Assembly (NCBI GenBank): GCA_030590185.1
Contig: JAUUZB010000040.1
Span: 1-11,308, forward strand
Direction: 5' to 3'
DNA from: Deltaproteobacteria bacterium
GTDB lineage: Bacteria; Myxococcota; XYA12-FULL-58-9; JAUUZB01
Length of the DNA stretch: 11,308 bases
The notes below the pieces were generated by a model, which saw only the letters and a list, made by a program, of their open reading frames with translations, did not search any database and was not told the DNA's origin. Shown in pieces: positions 1 to 6,142 of this stretch. The position numbers and the translations under genes are program-made. How positions within the stretch are numbered: the stretch's first letter is position 1; every line of letters starts with the position of its first letter.

Positions 1-1457
1 CTCACCGGCAGGTCAACCGCGGCGCTGGTCTCGGCGTCGCTGACCGTGAGCCTGAACAGATAGAATCCCGCCACCTCCGGCTGCACCGTTGCCACGGCTG
101 AATCCGCGTTGCTGATCGTCACCGCCGCCCCCTCGACCGCCGTCCACAGGTAGGTGAGGGTCTCGCCGTCCGGGTCGTAACTAGCGGTCCCGTCGAGCCA
201 GATGGTCTCACCGAGAACCGCGGAGGTGGGAGCGGTGGCGCTGGCGACCGGCGGCGTGTTCGGGTCCGGCGGCAGGGTGAAGGCGGCGTCGTTCAGCGCC
301 CAAACCGAATGCACCGCCGGGGTGTAGCCCACGGCCCAATACATCACGCCGCCGATATCCTCGGCGAGGATCAAGTCGAACTTGGCTTCATAGGAGGCGT
401 CATCCTCGCAGAAGAGCTGCTTCCAGTCGCCGCCGGACGAATAGACGCGATACGGGGTTTGGGAGTCTTCGTCCCAGAGCTTGCCGTTGGCAAAGGAGGT
501 CTCGCAGGAGGTGAGGACGACCGCGGAGCCGGTGGTGCCGACGGCGCTCTCGCCGGGCACGCTGGCGTCCACCGAGGTCCACTCGCGGCCGTAGAGCGGG
601 ATCCCGAGAATGAACTTGTGACGATTCTGGTTGCCGCCCCACTGCTTGTAGTCGGCGATGGTCCAGCTCAGGCTCCGACTGCTCCAGGTGGTGCCGGCGG
701 AGATCGGCGAGTTGGGGCCCGGATTACCGCCGCCCCAGTGATAGCCGTAACCCATGATCATCATGCCGTCGGTGTTCTCGGCCAATAGGTCGTAGTCGTA
801 GGCGCCGTTCCAATCGACCGCCGGGCTCGCCAGGGAGACGTGGGAGCCGGGGATGGCGGCGTGAAAGGCGGTGGTGAGGTCGGTCATGAAGGTCACGAAC
901 TGCGCCTTGGCCGACGACGGCACGAACTCGAAATCAATGTTGACCCCGTCGCCGCCTTGGGCGTCGACCATGTCCAACAGGTTGGTGATGGCGTTGCTGC
1001 GATAGGTGGCGCTGTTGAGCAGGGTAGCGATGCCAGCGTCATCGAAGAGGGTCGTGGTTAGGGTGACCTTGACGCCGTAGGTGTGACCCAGGGCCACCAG
1101 ATCGGCACCGTTGGTCGTCCAGCTGTGGGAGTCGCCGAGGCTACCGTCGCTGCTGAGCTCGACCCCGAAGTAGGAAAGATGGGTGAGGCTCTCCCAGGCC
1201 ACGTCCGCCGCGTCGTTCCAGTAGGGCAGGTAGCCGTAGACGGTCTTGGTAAAGACCTTCTCCTCGGCGGTGGCGCCGCGGCCGGCGGCCAGACCGAGCC
1301 GGTCGAGCAACGGGACCGCATCGGCGTGGGATTGCTGGGCCAGGGCGTGGACCTTGACCGGGGTACCTTCGCCCGGGGACTGATCGGCGAGCGCCGGGGA
1401 TCCGATGGAGACCGCCGGTAAGAGGAGTGCGAGGTGGAGGTGCCGCATGGCGCCCAT
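1..1457 (-). CDS. Secreted GH18-family glycosyl hydrolase with PKD-type domain (3' end cut by window edge)
   Basis: The minus-strand frame is open from the ATG at 1457 to the left edge (485 codons, no stop). A second in-frame ATG lies at 1448. Neither has a clear Shine-Dalgarno. The N-terminus is a signal peptide: a basic start, then LALLLPAVSIG, with likely cleavage after SPALA. Residues about 70-395 form a GH18 barrel. KTVYGYLPYW is the first strand, DGVNIDFE (170-177) is the catalytic motif with E177 as the predicted acid, and GIPLYGREW is a late-barrel signature. From about residue 398 a PKD/Ig-like domain follows (LDGTASYDPDGE, LTVSDAE) and is cut off, so more domains may follow. GH18 proteins hydrolyse chitin- or peptidoglycan-type beta-1,4-GlcNAc polymers; the substrate is not decidable here. 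The motif has N where classical chitinases have the second D, as in many YaaH/SleL-like members. Export is inferred. Confidence 0.88.
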   Translation of the reverse strand, partial: MGAMRHLHLALLLPAVSIGSPALADQSPGEGTPVKVHALAQQSHADAVPLLDRLGLAAGRGATAEEKVFTKTVYGYLPYWNDAADVAWESLTHLSYFGVELSSDGSLGDSHSWTTNGADLVALGHTYGVKVTLTTTLFDDAGIATLLNSATYRSNAITNLLDMVDAQGGDGVNIDFEFVPSSAKAQFVTFMTDLTTAFHAAIPGSHVSLASPAVDWNGAYDYDLLAENTDGMMIMGYGYHWGGGNPGPNSPISAGTTWSSRSLSWTIADYKQWGGNQNRHKFILGIPLYGREWTSVDASVPGESAVGTTGSAVVLTSCETSFANGKLWDEDSQTPYRVYSSGGDWKQLFCEDDASYEAKFDLILAEDIGGVMYWAVGYTPAVHSVWALNDAAFTLPPDPNTPPVASATAPTSAVLGETIWLDGTASYDPDGETLTYLWTAVEGAAVTISNADSAVATVQPEVAGFYLFRLTVSDAETSAAVDLPV

Positions 1458-1714
1458 GGTGCCACAACTCAACGCAAATGCAACGGGGCGTTGGGAGCAG
1501 GAATGGAGGAGGGCTACGGTGGGGCCGTGCTAGGCAGCCGCTCGCTCCTGCTTGCGCTCCTCGCGAAGCAAGGGGTACTGCTTCGGCTCTTGGGGTGTGG
1601 GCGATCCGGCCGGCTGTGGGTGCTTCGCCTCAGCCGCACCCCTTCCTTCGCTGCGGTGCCGCGCGTCGCTCACTCGCGTCGCAGTGTGCATTACGCGCAC
1701 AATTGGAGGAGGCA
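1458..1714. other. Intergenic spacer with GC-rich inverted repeats, no convincing gene
   Basis: This spacer lies upstream of the GH18 gene. Overlapping frames are open here, but their products are biased Leu/Arg/Ser-rich strings without family features, so I do not call a gene. The clearest structure is a 9-pair stem, GGGGTGTGG at 1592-1600 with CCGCACCCC at 1634-1642 (one G-T wobble). Smaller arms (CTGCG/CGCAG) lie around 1651-1685. The GH18 promoter should be near 1460-1520, but I see no strong -35/-10 pair. A structured RNA or decayed repeat is possible but unproven. Confidence 0.4.
1592..1642. repeat. Inverted repeat (9-pair stem, 33-nt loop)
   Basis: GGGGTGTGG at 1592-1600 can pair with CCGCACCCC at 1634-1642, eight Watson-Crick pairs plus one wobble on the plus strand. 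No T-tract follows on either side, so it is not a standard intrinsic terminator. It may be an RNA or cruciform structure of unknown role. Confidence 0.45.
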
Positions 1715-1777
1715 ATGTCCGAGAAGAGAAGAGAAGAGAAAGGGAAGAAAGAAGAGGCATCGAATGGCGCAAAATGA
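1715..1777 (+). CDS. Candidate 20-residue highly charged microprotein
   Basis: ATG at 1715 is preceded by a very strong Shine-Dalgarno (GGAGGAGG, 1705-1712) at good spacing. It opens a 20-codon frame ending in TGA at 1775-1777. The peptide is MSEKRREEKGKKEEASNGAK, almost entirely charged or polar, with no hydrophobic segment. Much of the charge comes from a homopurine tract containing four GAGAA pentamers, so the composition could be a by-product of the repeat. The stop abuts the hairpin at 1777-1797. No family is recognised and no good promoter is visible. The ribosome-binding site is the only real support; it could be fortuitous in a purine-rich stretch. Confidence 0.25.
   Translation: MSEKRREEKGKKEEASNGAK
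1721..1757. repeat. Homopurine tract with four GAGAA pentamers
   Basis: Positions 1721-1740 are four perfect copies of GAGAA, and purines continue without interruption to 1757. Such a homopurine/homopyrimidine tract can be slippage-prone or adopt triplex structure. It differs sharply from the GC-rich surroundings. Confidence 0.75.
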
Positions 1778-1797
1778 CTGCGCCAGAACAGCGCAGT
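1771..1797 (-). terminator. Intrinsic terminator-like hairpin downstream of the 34-residue peptide
   Basis: The perfect 7-bp stem is ACTGCGC (1777-1783) with GCGCAGT (1791-1797), and the loop is 7 nt. Read on the minus strand it begins 3 nt after the stop of the small membrane peptide (1801) and is followed by C-A-TTTT (T-run at 1774-1771). The U-tract is short, so termination strength is uncertain. On the plus strand it follows the 20-residue ORF but has no T-run on that side. Confidence 0.5.
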
Positions 1798-1800
1798 GCG

Positions 1801-1905
1801 TCAACCCAGGGCAGCAATCAAGACGATCGACAGGGCAACCCCCATCATCCCCGTAGAGAGGAAAATCCCAATCGCTTCAGTAACTTCGCTCATTTCCAGC
1901 TTCAT
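1801..1905 (-). CDS. Candidate 34-residue single-helix membrane peptide (unrecognised)
   Basis: ATG at 1905 opens a 34-codon frame ending in TGA at 1801-1803. The N-terminus MKLEMSEVTEA is short and acidic. It is followed by one long hydrophobic segment, roughly residues 12-33 (GIFLSTGMMGVALSIVLIAA within it), long enough to span a membrane and containing small-residue positions G19/G22. A Shine-Dalgarno, GAAGGG, lies 8 nt upstream of the ATG; a second in-frame ATG at 1893 is less well placed. The case rests on context: a sigma-54-type -24/-12 element with a predicted start site 26 nt before the ATG, and a terminator-like hairpin just after the stop. I recognise no family. A regulatory or stress-induced membrane peptide, or a small toxin-like or assembly-partner peptide, are possibilities only. 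It would be missed by length-filtered gene callers. Confidence 0.55.
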   Translation of the reverse strand: MKLEMSEVTEAIGIFLSTGMMGVALSIVLIAALG

Positions 1906-1941
1906 TTCCGTGACCCTTCAGTCGGTGGTGAAGCTGGTATT

Positions 1942-1958
1942 TGCAACCTTAGTGCCAA
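1942..1958 (-). promoter_or_regulatory. Sigma-54 (RpoN) -24/-12 promoter element
   Basis: On the minus strand the sequence reads TTGGCAC-TAAGG-TTGCA. It matches the RpoN consensus YTGGCAC-N5-TTGCW: GG at -24, GC at -12 and the required 10-nt separation. The inferred start site is near 1931, giving a 26-nt leader with a Shine-Dalgarno ahead of the peptide at 1905. The only gene directly downstream is that peptide. Confidence 0.65.
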
Positions 1959-2020
1959 CCCCCCTCACGTCTAACTGCTAGATTTCACGGGATCTCGATC
2001 CAGACATTTGCCAACAAGAA

Positions 2021-2055
2021 TGGACAAATTGCTGGACACTCCGGGATCCTGTCCA
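2021..2055. promoter_or_regulatory. Candidate enhancer: two direct and one inverted TGGACA half-sites
   Basis: TGGACA occurs at 2021-2026 and 2033-2038, 12 bp apart, and its reverse complement TGTCCA at 2050-2055. These sites lie about 90-125 bp upstream of the start site predicted for the sigma-54 promoter, the normal range for a bacterial enhancer-binding protein. The second and third sites also form a hairpin (6-bp arms, 11-nt loop) just after the kinase stop codon, so the dyad could instead help terminate the kinase transcript, although no T-run follows. Confidence 0.35.
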
Positions 2056-2080
2056 CCTTTGTTGACGGCCTAACCCGGAT

Positions 2081-4153
2081 TCACTGAAAATGATCGAGCG
2101 CCGCGAGGTAGGCGATCAACGCCTCCTCCTCGGGCAGCTCCGCCGGCTTAAACGCGATCCCAACCTGGGCCCGTTGATCCCGGGCACCATCGGGCGGCAT
2201 CTGCACCCGCACCACCTTACCGGGCATGTCGATCTCGCGGCCGTGCAACCGAATCACCAGGCGCACGTCGCTGCCCACCGCCGGCATCTTCCCGCAGCGC
2301 AACAGCACGCCCCCGCGGGAGAGGTCGACGCTCTGGGCCGAGTAGGCCCGACCCCCATAGCGCAATTCCGCCTCGAGCAGGGCCAGGTACCGGGTGAAGG
2401 TGCGGCCGAGGTGCACGGTCAGGTTCAAGGCGTTGAGGGTGGCGGCGATGGTCACGTCGGCGCCATTACGCGGGCGCGCCGCGCACCGTTCCGGGAGCTT
2501 GAGCGCGGCGGCGTCCGGCCTGACCAGATAGACGAAGGGCACCAGGCCCATGCCCGGGCAGCTCCGGAAACGCTCGGCAAAGCCTAGCTGGCGGTCCGGA
2601 TCAGCGGCGAAATCGTACACCACCCCGTGGGGACTGGCGCTCAGGGTGAGCTCGATCGCTTCGTCGCGGGTCGGGGAGACATCCACCGCGTAGCCCCACG
2701 CGGCAAAGCTTCCCGAGAGCTTGGCGGCGAGCTGGTAGTCGGCGGAGACGATGCGCACCCGCAGGTCGAGGTCGGCAACCGGTTCGAGGGCATTGGCCGC
2801 CGCCGCCGCCGGGTCGCTGGCCAGGGCCGAACGCAGGGCGGCCAACAGGCGCTTTGGCTTGAAGGGCGGCACCAATAGATCGATGGCGCCAATGGCGTCG
2901 GCGGCCTCCGCCTGGTCCGGCTCGAGACTATCGCTGACCGCGACCACCGGCACGACGCGAGCGCTACCGCCCAACACCCGGACGAACTCCTCCGGGAGGA
3001 AGCTCTGGCTCGAGACGTCGGTCAGGATCGCGGTGGGCGCCTCAGGCGAGGCGAGGGCGTCGACCAGGGAGGCTACCGAATGATGGGACTCCACCGTAAC
3101 GTCGAGACGCTCGAGCTGCTCGGCGAGGACGACTCCCTTGTAGCCCGGGACGTGCACCGCGATCCGGCTGCTGGCGCGCACCGGCGGGGGATCGCCATGT
3201 TGCTGGGCGTGGGAGAAGACGCTGCTGAGCTCGCTCAGGAACAAACCACGCAAAAACGATCCGACGATCAACGGCATGCCCACGGTGGGTGGCAAATGAG
3301 GTCGCAGGGCCTTGGACATCTCCCGGGCGCTGGCGAAGCGTTTCTCAGGGTCGCGCGCCAGGGCGCACAGCAAGATCCGCTCGAGCCCCTCCGGTAGGTC
3401 CGGGTTGATGCTGCGGGGCGCGGGCAGCTGCGCGTCGACGTTGCGCCGCACCACCCGTGAGGTGCTCTCCTCGCCAAAGGGTCCGATGCCGCACAACAGC
3501 TCGAACAGGATGGCCCCCACCGCGAACACGTCGGCCCGCGCGTCCCCAGGCGAGGCGCCGGTGAAGACCTCCGGGGCGATGTAGCCCACCGTGCCCATCA
3601 CCGTCTCGGCGTTGTCGAGGGTGGGCGTGCCGGTGATGGTGGCCACGCCGAAGTCGGTCAGCTTGACCTTGCCGTCATAGCCGACGAGGACGTTGGAGGG
3701 CTTGACGTCGCGATGCACGACGTTGATCGCCTTGCCGCCGGAGTCGCGCAGGAGATGACCGTAGCCGAGGCCCGCGAGGATCTCGCCGACGATGAACACC
3801 GCGAGGTAGGTGGGCAGGGTCAAGCCAGCGAGGCGGGCGAGCACCGCGGCGAGGTCGTGGCCGTGGACGAACTCGCTGGCGATGAACAGCTCATCCCCCT
3901 CGATGCCGGACTCGACGGTCTTGACGATGTTCGGGTGCTCGAGCATCGACAGGGCGTAGCCCTCACGGCGAAAGCGGGCGATGGTCTCCGGGTCCCGTTT
4001 GGGGCTCGGGAGCAGGCGCTTGATGGCGAAGAGCTGCTCCGCGTAGGCCGGATGAACGTGGCGGGCGCGGTAAACGACCGCCGCGCCGCCGTGGCCGATC
4101 TCCTCGAGCAGGTGATAAGAGCCAAAAAACTCACCGGCCGCGCCACCCACCAT
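2081..4153 (-). CDS. Serine/threonine protein kinase fused to two receiver-like domains and a PilZ domain
   Basis: The product has 690 residues. An N-terminal Hanks-type kinase (about 10-288) has every key residue: glycine loop IGHGGAAVVY (19-28), K45, alpha-C E64, HRDVKPSN (147-154, catalytic D149), DFG at 167-169, APE at 193-195 and D208. It should therefore be active. Two receiver-like alpha/beta domains follow. The first (about 330-442) has an aspartate at the expected strand-3 end (D379, TAILTDV) but lacks the N-terminal acidic pair. The second (about 465-578) has D472 and D514. The C-terminus (about 588-686) is a PilZ domain with R598-x3-R602 and D610-x-S-x-x-G615, the residues used for c-di-GMP binding. 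There is no transmembrane segment, so it is probably cytoplasmic. It probably phosphorylates proteins under c-di-GMP or phospho-relay control; targets are unknown. The start has no strong Shine-Dalgarno. The gene is divergent from the HAD gene. Confidence 0.92.
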   Translation of the reverse strand: MVGGAAGEFFGSYHLLEEIGHGGAAVVYRARHVHPAYAEQLFAIKRLLPSPKRDPETIARFRREGYALSMLEHPNIVKTVESGIEGDELFIASEFVHGHDLAAVLARLAGLTLPTYLAVFIVGEILAGLGYGHLLRDSGGKAINVVHRDVKPSNVLVGYDGKVKLTDFGVATITGTPTLDNAETVMGTVGYIAPEVFTGASPGDARADVFAVGAILFELLCGIGPFGEESTSRVVRRNVDAQLPAPRSINPDLPEGLERILLCALARDPEKRFASAREMSKALRPHLPPTVGMPLIVGSFLRGLFLSELSSVFSHAQQHGDPPPVRASSRIAVHVPGYKGVVLAEQLERLDVTVESHHSVASLVDALASPEAPTAILTDVSSQSFLPEEFVRVLGGSARVVPVVAVSDSLEPDQAEAADAIGAIDLLVPPFKPKRLLAALRSALASDPAAAAANALEPVADLDLRVRIVSADYQLAAKLSGSFAAWGYAVDVSPTRDEAIELTLSASPHGVVYDFAADPDRQLGFAERFRSCPGMGLVPFVYLVRPDAAALKLPERCAARPRNGADVTIAATLNALNLTVHLGRTFTRYLALLEAELRYGGRAYSAQSVDLSRGGVLLRCGKMPAVGSDVRLVIRLHGREIDMPGKVVRVQMPPDGARDQRAQVGIAFKPAELPEEEALIAYLAALDHFQ

Positions 4154-4228
4154 TGGGATATCTTACGTAGGCGGGAACGGGAGCGCCATAGGGCCGAGTG
4201 AAGACCGGGCCCCCCTCGCACGTCTGTA

Positions 4229-4257
4229 TTGCGACCAACGGGAGGGCTGTGCTACCC
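4229..4257 (+). promoter_or_regulatory. Putative promoter of the exported HAD phosphatase
   Basis: TTGCGA at 4229-4234 is separated by 17 nt from CTACCC (4252-4257), itself preceded by TGTG. This is a plausible, GC-shifted -35/-10 pair about 65 nt upstream of the ATG at 4322. The -10 match is poor, so the call is tentative. It lies in the 168-bp gap between divergent genes; I could not identify a good promoter for the kinase there. Confidence 0.3.
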
Positions 4258-4321
4258 CAGTCCCGTCGAGTCCCAGGAAACGACGCACTGCCGGCCGAAG
4301 CCTAGGAACGGAGCCAAAGCC

Positions 4322-5128
4322 ATGCGTAAAATTACTTCTCTCATCTCCCTTGCGGCCCTCATGGCCATCCCCGCGGCGGCGGCGGCTCAGGTACCAGGGG
4401 GCGTACCGATGAACAGCGCCCAGCTGTTGCAGAAGGTCATCGGTGAGGTCCGCGCCGCCTACAACAAGCAAGAGCGGCCGATGGTCATCTTCGACGTTGA
4501 CGGCACCTTGCTCGACAACCGCCCGCGCATCCTGCACATCATCAAGGAGTACGGCACCACCGAGCTCAAGAGGGCGCGGCCCGAGGACGCGGCCAAGATC
4601 GCGAATCTGCAAATCTACCAGATCCAATATCGCTTGACCGACACCCTCACGCAGATCGCCGTCGTCGAGCCGGCGGTGGTCAACAACGCGGCGGTCTTCT
4701 GGTCCCAGCGCTTCTTCAACGACGACTATCTCAAGTACGACGCGCCGACCCCGGGCTCGGTCAACTTCGTCCGCACCCTCTACTCCAACGGCGCGCGCAT
4801 CATCTACCTGACCGGCCGCGACCAGCCCCGTCAGCTCCTCGGCACGGTCAAGGCGCTGCGCGACCACGGCTTCCCCATCGGCATCCAGGGCACCGAGCTG
4901 ATCATGAAGCCGACCCTCAACACCCAGGACGCCATCTTCAAGCAGCAGGTGACCAACTACATGCGCCACTACGGCAAGGTGATCGCCACCTTCGACAACG
5001 AGCCGGCCAACGCCAACGTCTACCGGCGCGCCTTCCCCAAGGCCGCGGTCATCCTGTTCGCCGCACCGCACTCCCCCAACCCGCCGCCCCTGCTGCCGAA
5101 CATCACCACCCTCGGCGCCTTTCAGTAG
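4322..5128 (+). CDS. Exported HAD-superfamily phosphatase
   Basis: I choose the ATG at 4322, not the in-frame codon at 4229. It has a GGAG-type ribosome site (CGGAGCC) just upstream, and it starts a classic signal peptide, MRKITSLISLAALMAIPAAA, cleaved around AAAAQ. The mature protein shows all four HAD motifs: FDVDGTLLDN with nucleophile D58 and D60, T164 in IIYLTGRD, K196 in MKPT, and D225/E227 in TFDNEP. The length (268 residues) and cap-like insert between motifs I and II fit single-domain HAD phosphatases, including subfamily IIIB-like acid phosphatases. Family knowledge predicts Mg-dependent phosphomonoester hydrolysis through an aspartyl-phosphate. Substrate unknown. Location is periplasmic or extracellular by inference. 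It is monocistronic: the 17-bp repeat array begins 9 nt after the stop. Confidence 0.85.
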   Translation: MRKITSLISLAALMAIPAAAAAQVPGGVPMNSAQLLQKVIGEVRAAYNKQERPMVIFDVDGTLLDNRPRILHIIKEYGTTELKRARPEDAAKIANLQIYQIQYRLTDTLTQIAVVEPAVVNNAAVFWSQRFFNDDYLKYDAPTPGSVNFVRTLYSNGARIIYLTGRDQPRQLLGTVKALRDHGFPIGIQGTELIMKPTLNTQDAIFKQQVTNYMRHYGKVIATFDNEPANANVYRRAFPKAAVILFAAPHSPNPPPLLPNITTLGAFQ

Positions 5129-5136
5129 CCGCCGAA

Positions 5137-5272
5137 TTCGGTCAGCCGCTCGGTTCGGTCAGCCGCAGGATTCGGCCAGCCGCTGGTTTTGGCCAGCCGC
5201 TCGGTTCGGTCAGCCGCAGGATTCGGTCAGCCGCAGGTTTCGGCCAGCCGCTGGTTTCGGTCAGCCGCTAAG
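5137..5272. repeat. Eight 17-bp tandem repeats
   Basis: Eight consecutive units, each exactly 17 bp, start at 5137, 5154, 5171, 5188, 5205, 5222, 5239 and 5256. The consensus is TTCGGYCAGCCGCWSGD; unit 4 opens TTTGG and unit 8 ends TAAG. The first 13 bases are nearly constant and the last four vary (CGG, AGGA, TGGT, AGGT types). Units 3 and 7 contain the near-palindrome CCAGC-C-GCTGG. The array fills the gap between two convergent genes, is not a multiple of 3 and does not belong to an ORF. It could be a minisatellite, an array of protein-binding sites or a transcription barrier. Confidence 0.93.
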
Positions 5273-5289
5273 AATGGCTCGTGTGGCCC

Positions 5290-6006
5290 TCAGGGCCGTT
5301 CGAGAATGCGTTGGTACTCGGCTTGGGCCTCGACGTGCACCGTGCTGAGCTGCGCCTCGACCGTGTCGAAGGAGGCGCGCTTGGCCCGGGCGTGGTTGGC
5401 GTTTGAGATATCGTCGAAGAGGTCCCGCGGCGGCGGCCGTTTGAGCAGCTCCTCCACGTTGGCGAGGTTGATGAACACCTTGCCACCCCGGCGGCCGTCG
5501 TAGATCCGGGCCAACACCGTGTTGCGGGTCCATTGGATGCCAGGGTCCGGCGCGCGCCGCAGCAAGGGGATGAGGGTCAGGGGCGTATCGCCACGGTACG
5601 GCAGGTGCGGATGAAAGGCCGCGGGGGCGAACACGTCGGGGCCTTCGATCAGGTTGTTGGCGTACTGGGTCAGATCCTGAACGAAGCGGACGAATGGCCC
5701 CGGCTCGGCGTCGAGCAAGGGGAAGAGGACCTGCACGACCTCGAGTGTGTCGTCGGCGGCGGCTCGGTCGAAGTAGGCGAGCAGCGGCGCGAGGTCAGCG
5801 CTCTCGGCGAGGTGCACCATGCGGTCGGTGGCCCCCGACTCCCGGCCCTGGCGGGCAAAGGGGCAGTAGTTATTCTTCTCGAGGAACCCTTCGACGTAGC
5901 GACTGTTGGCGGCCAGGGCGGCCTCGGTGATGGCGGCCCTGCTCGCCGGGGTCAGGGGGCTCACCAGTGTGAAAGGCAGGGTCGGGTCGAACTCTAGGGG
6001 TGGCAC
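5290..6006 (-). CDS. DUF1415-like family protein
   Basis: The product has 238 residues and starts at a GTG (6006); a GAGAG purine stretch lies about 10 nt upstream and no better in-frame start was found. It resembles the DUF1415 family: CPFAR at 48-52, the strand TLEVVQVLFP (87-96), AFHPHLPY at 130-137, and the hydrophobic LIPLLRRAPDPGIQWTR segment at 145-161. It is somewhat longer than typical members, with a C-terminal acidic/basic helical tail after about 190. Members lack a settled biochemical function; the conserved Cys and His residues suggest metal or substrate binding, which is speculation. No signal peptide or membrane segment. It has its own promoter-like element and is therefore probably transcribed separately from the glycan cassette upstream. 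It converges on the HAD gene across the repeat array. Confidence 0.68.
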   Translation of the reverse strand: MPPLEFDPTLPFTLVSPLTPASRAAITEAALAANSRYVEGFLEKNNYCPFARQGRESGATDRMVHLAESADLAPLLAYFDRAAADDTLEVVQVLFPLLDAEPGPFVRFVQDLTQYANNLIEGPDVFAPAAFHPHLPYRGDTPLTLIPLLRRAPDPGIQWTRNTVLARIYDGRRGGKVFINLANVEELLKRPPPRDLFDDISNANHARAKRASFDTVEAQLSTVHVEAQAEYQRILERP

Positions 6007-6033
6007 GGCGTTGCAGCTCTCGTGGTTTGAACA

Positions 6034-6062
6034 ATCCTACCCACCGGAGTCGCCAGCTACAA
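6034..6062 (-). promoter_or_regulatory. Putative sigma-70-type promoter of the DUF1415-like gene
   Basis: Read on the minus strand, TTGTAG (6062-6057) and TAGGAT (6039-6034) are separated by exactly 17 nt. This puts a start site about 20-25 nt before the GTG at 6006. The -10 matches four of six consensus bases and the -35 matches three. Confidence 0.4.
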
Positions 6063-6142
6063 GGCGGCACATACCCCGCGTTCCTTCGACGGATGAGCCA
6101 AGCCGTCGACCCGGCCGTGAGAGCCGCCACCCCCGGCGCCTT

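Noticed and set aside
1058..1465. 135-codon minus-strand frame over the GH18 N-terminal region
   Set aside because: Ser/Pro/Arg-rich out-of-frame product; the adjacent frame carries the signal peptide and GH18 motifs and stays open to the window edge.
1434..1856. 140-codon plus-strand frame and overlapping frames in the spacer
   Set aside because: Low-complexity translations in several overlapping frames, no family features, and it overlaps the GH18 start and the micro-ORF signals.
4163..5071. 302-codon open frame antisense to the HAD gene
   Set aside because: The product is Val/Asp/Gly/Leu-rich with no family features, and it opposes a gene with a signal peptide and all four HAD motifs. 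Long antisense frames are expected in GC-rich DNA.
5137..5272. CRISPR array
   Set aside because: Units are contiguous 17-mers without spacers and there are no cas genes.
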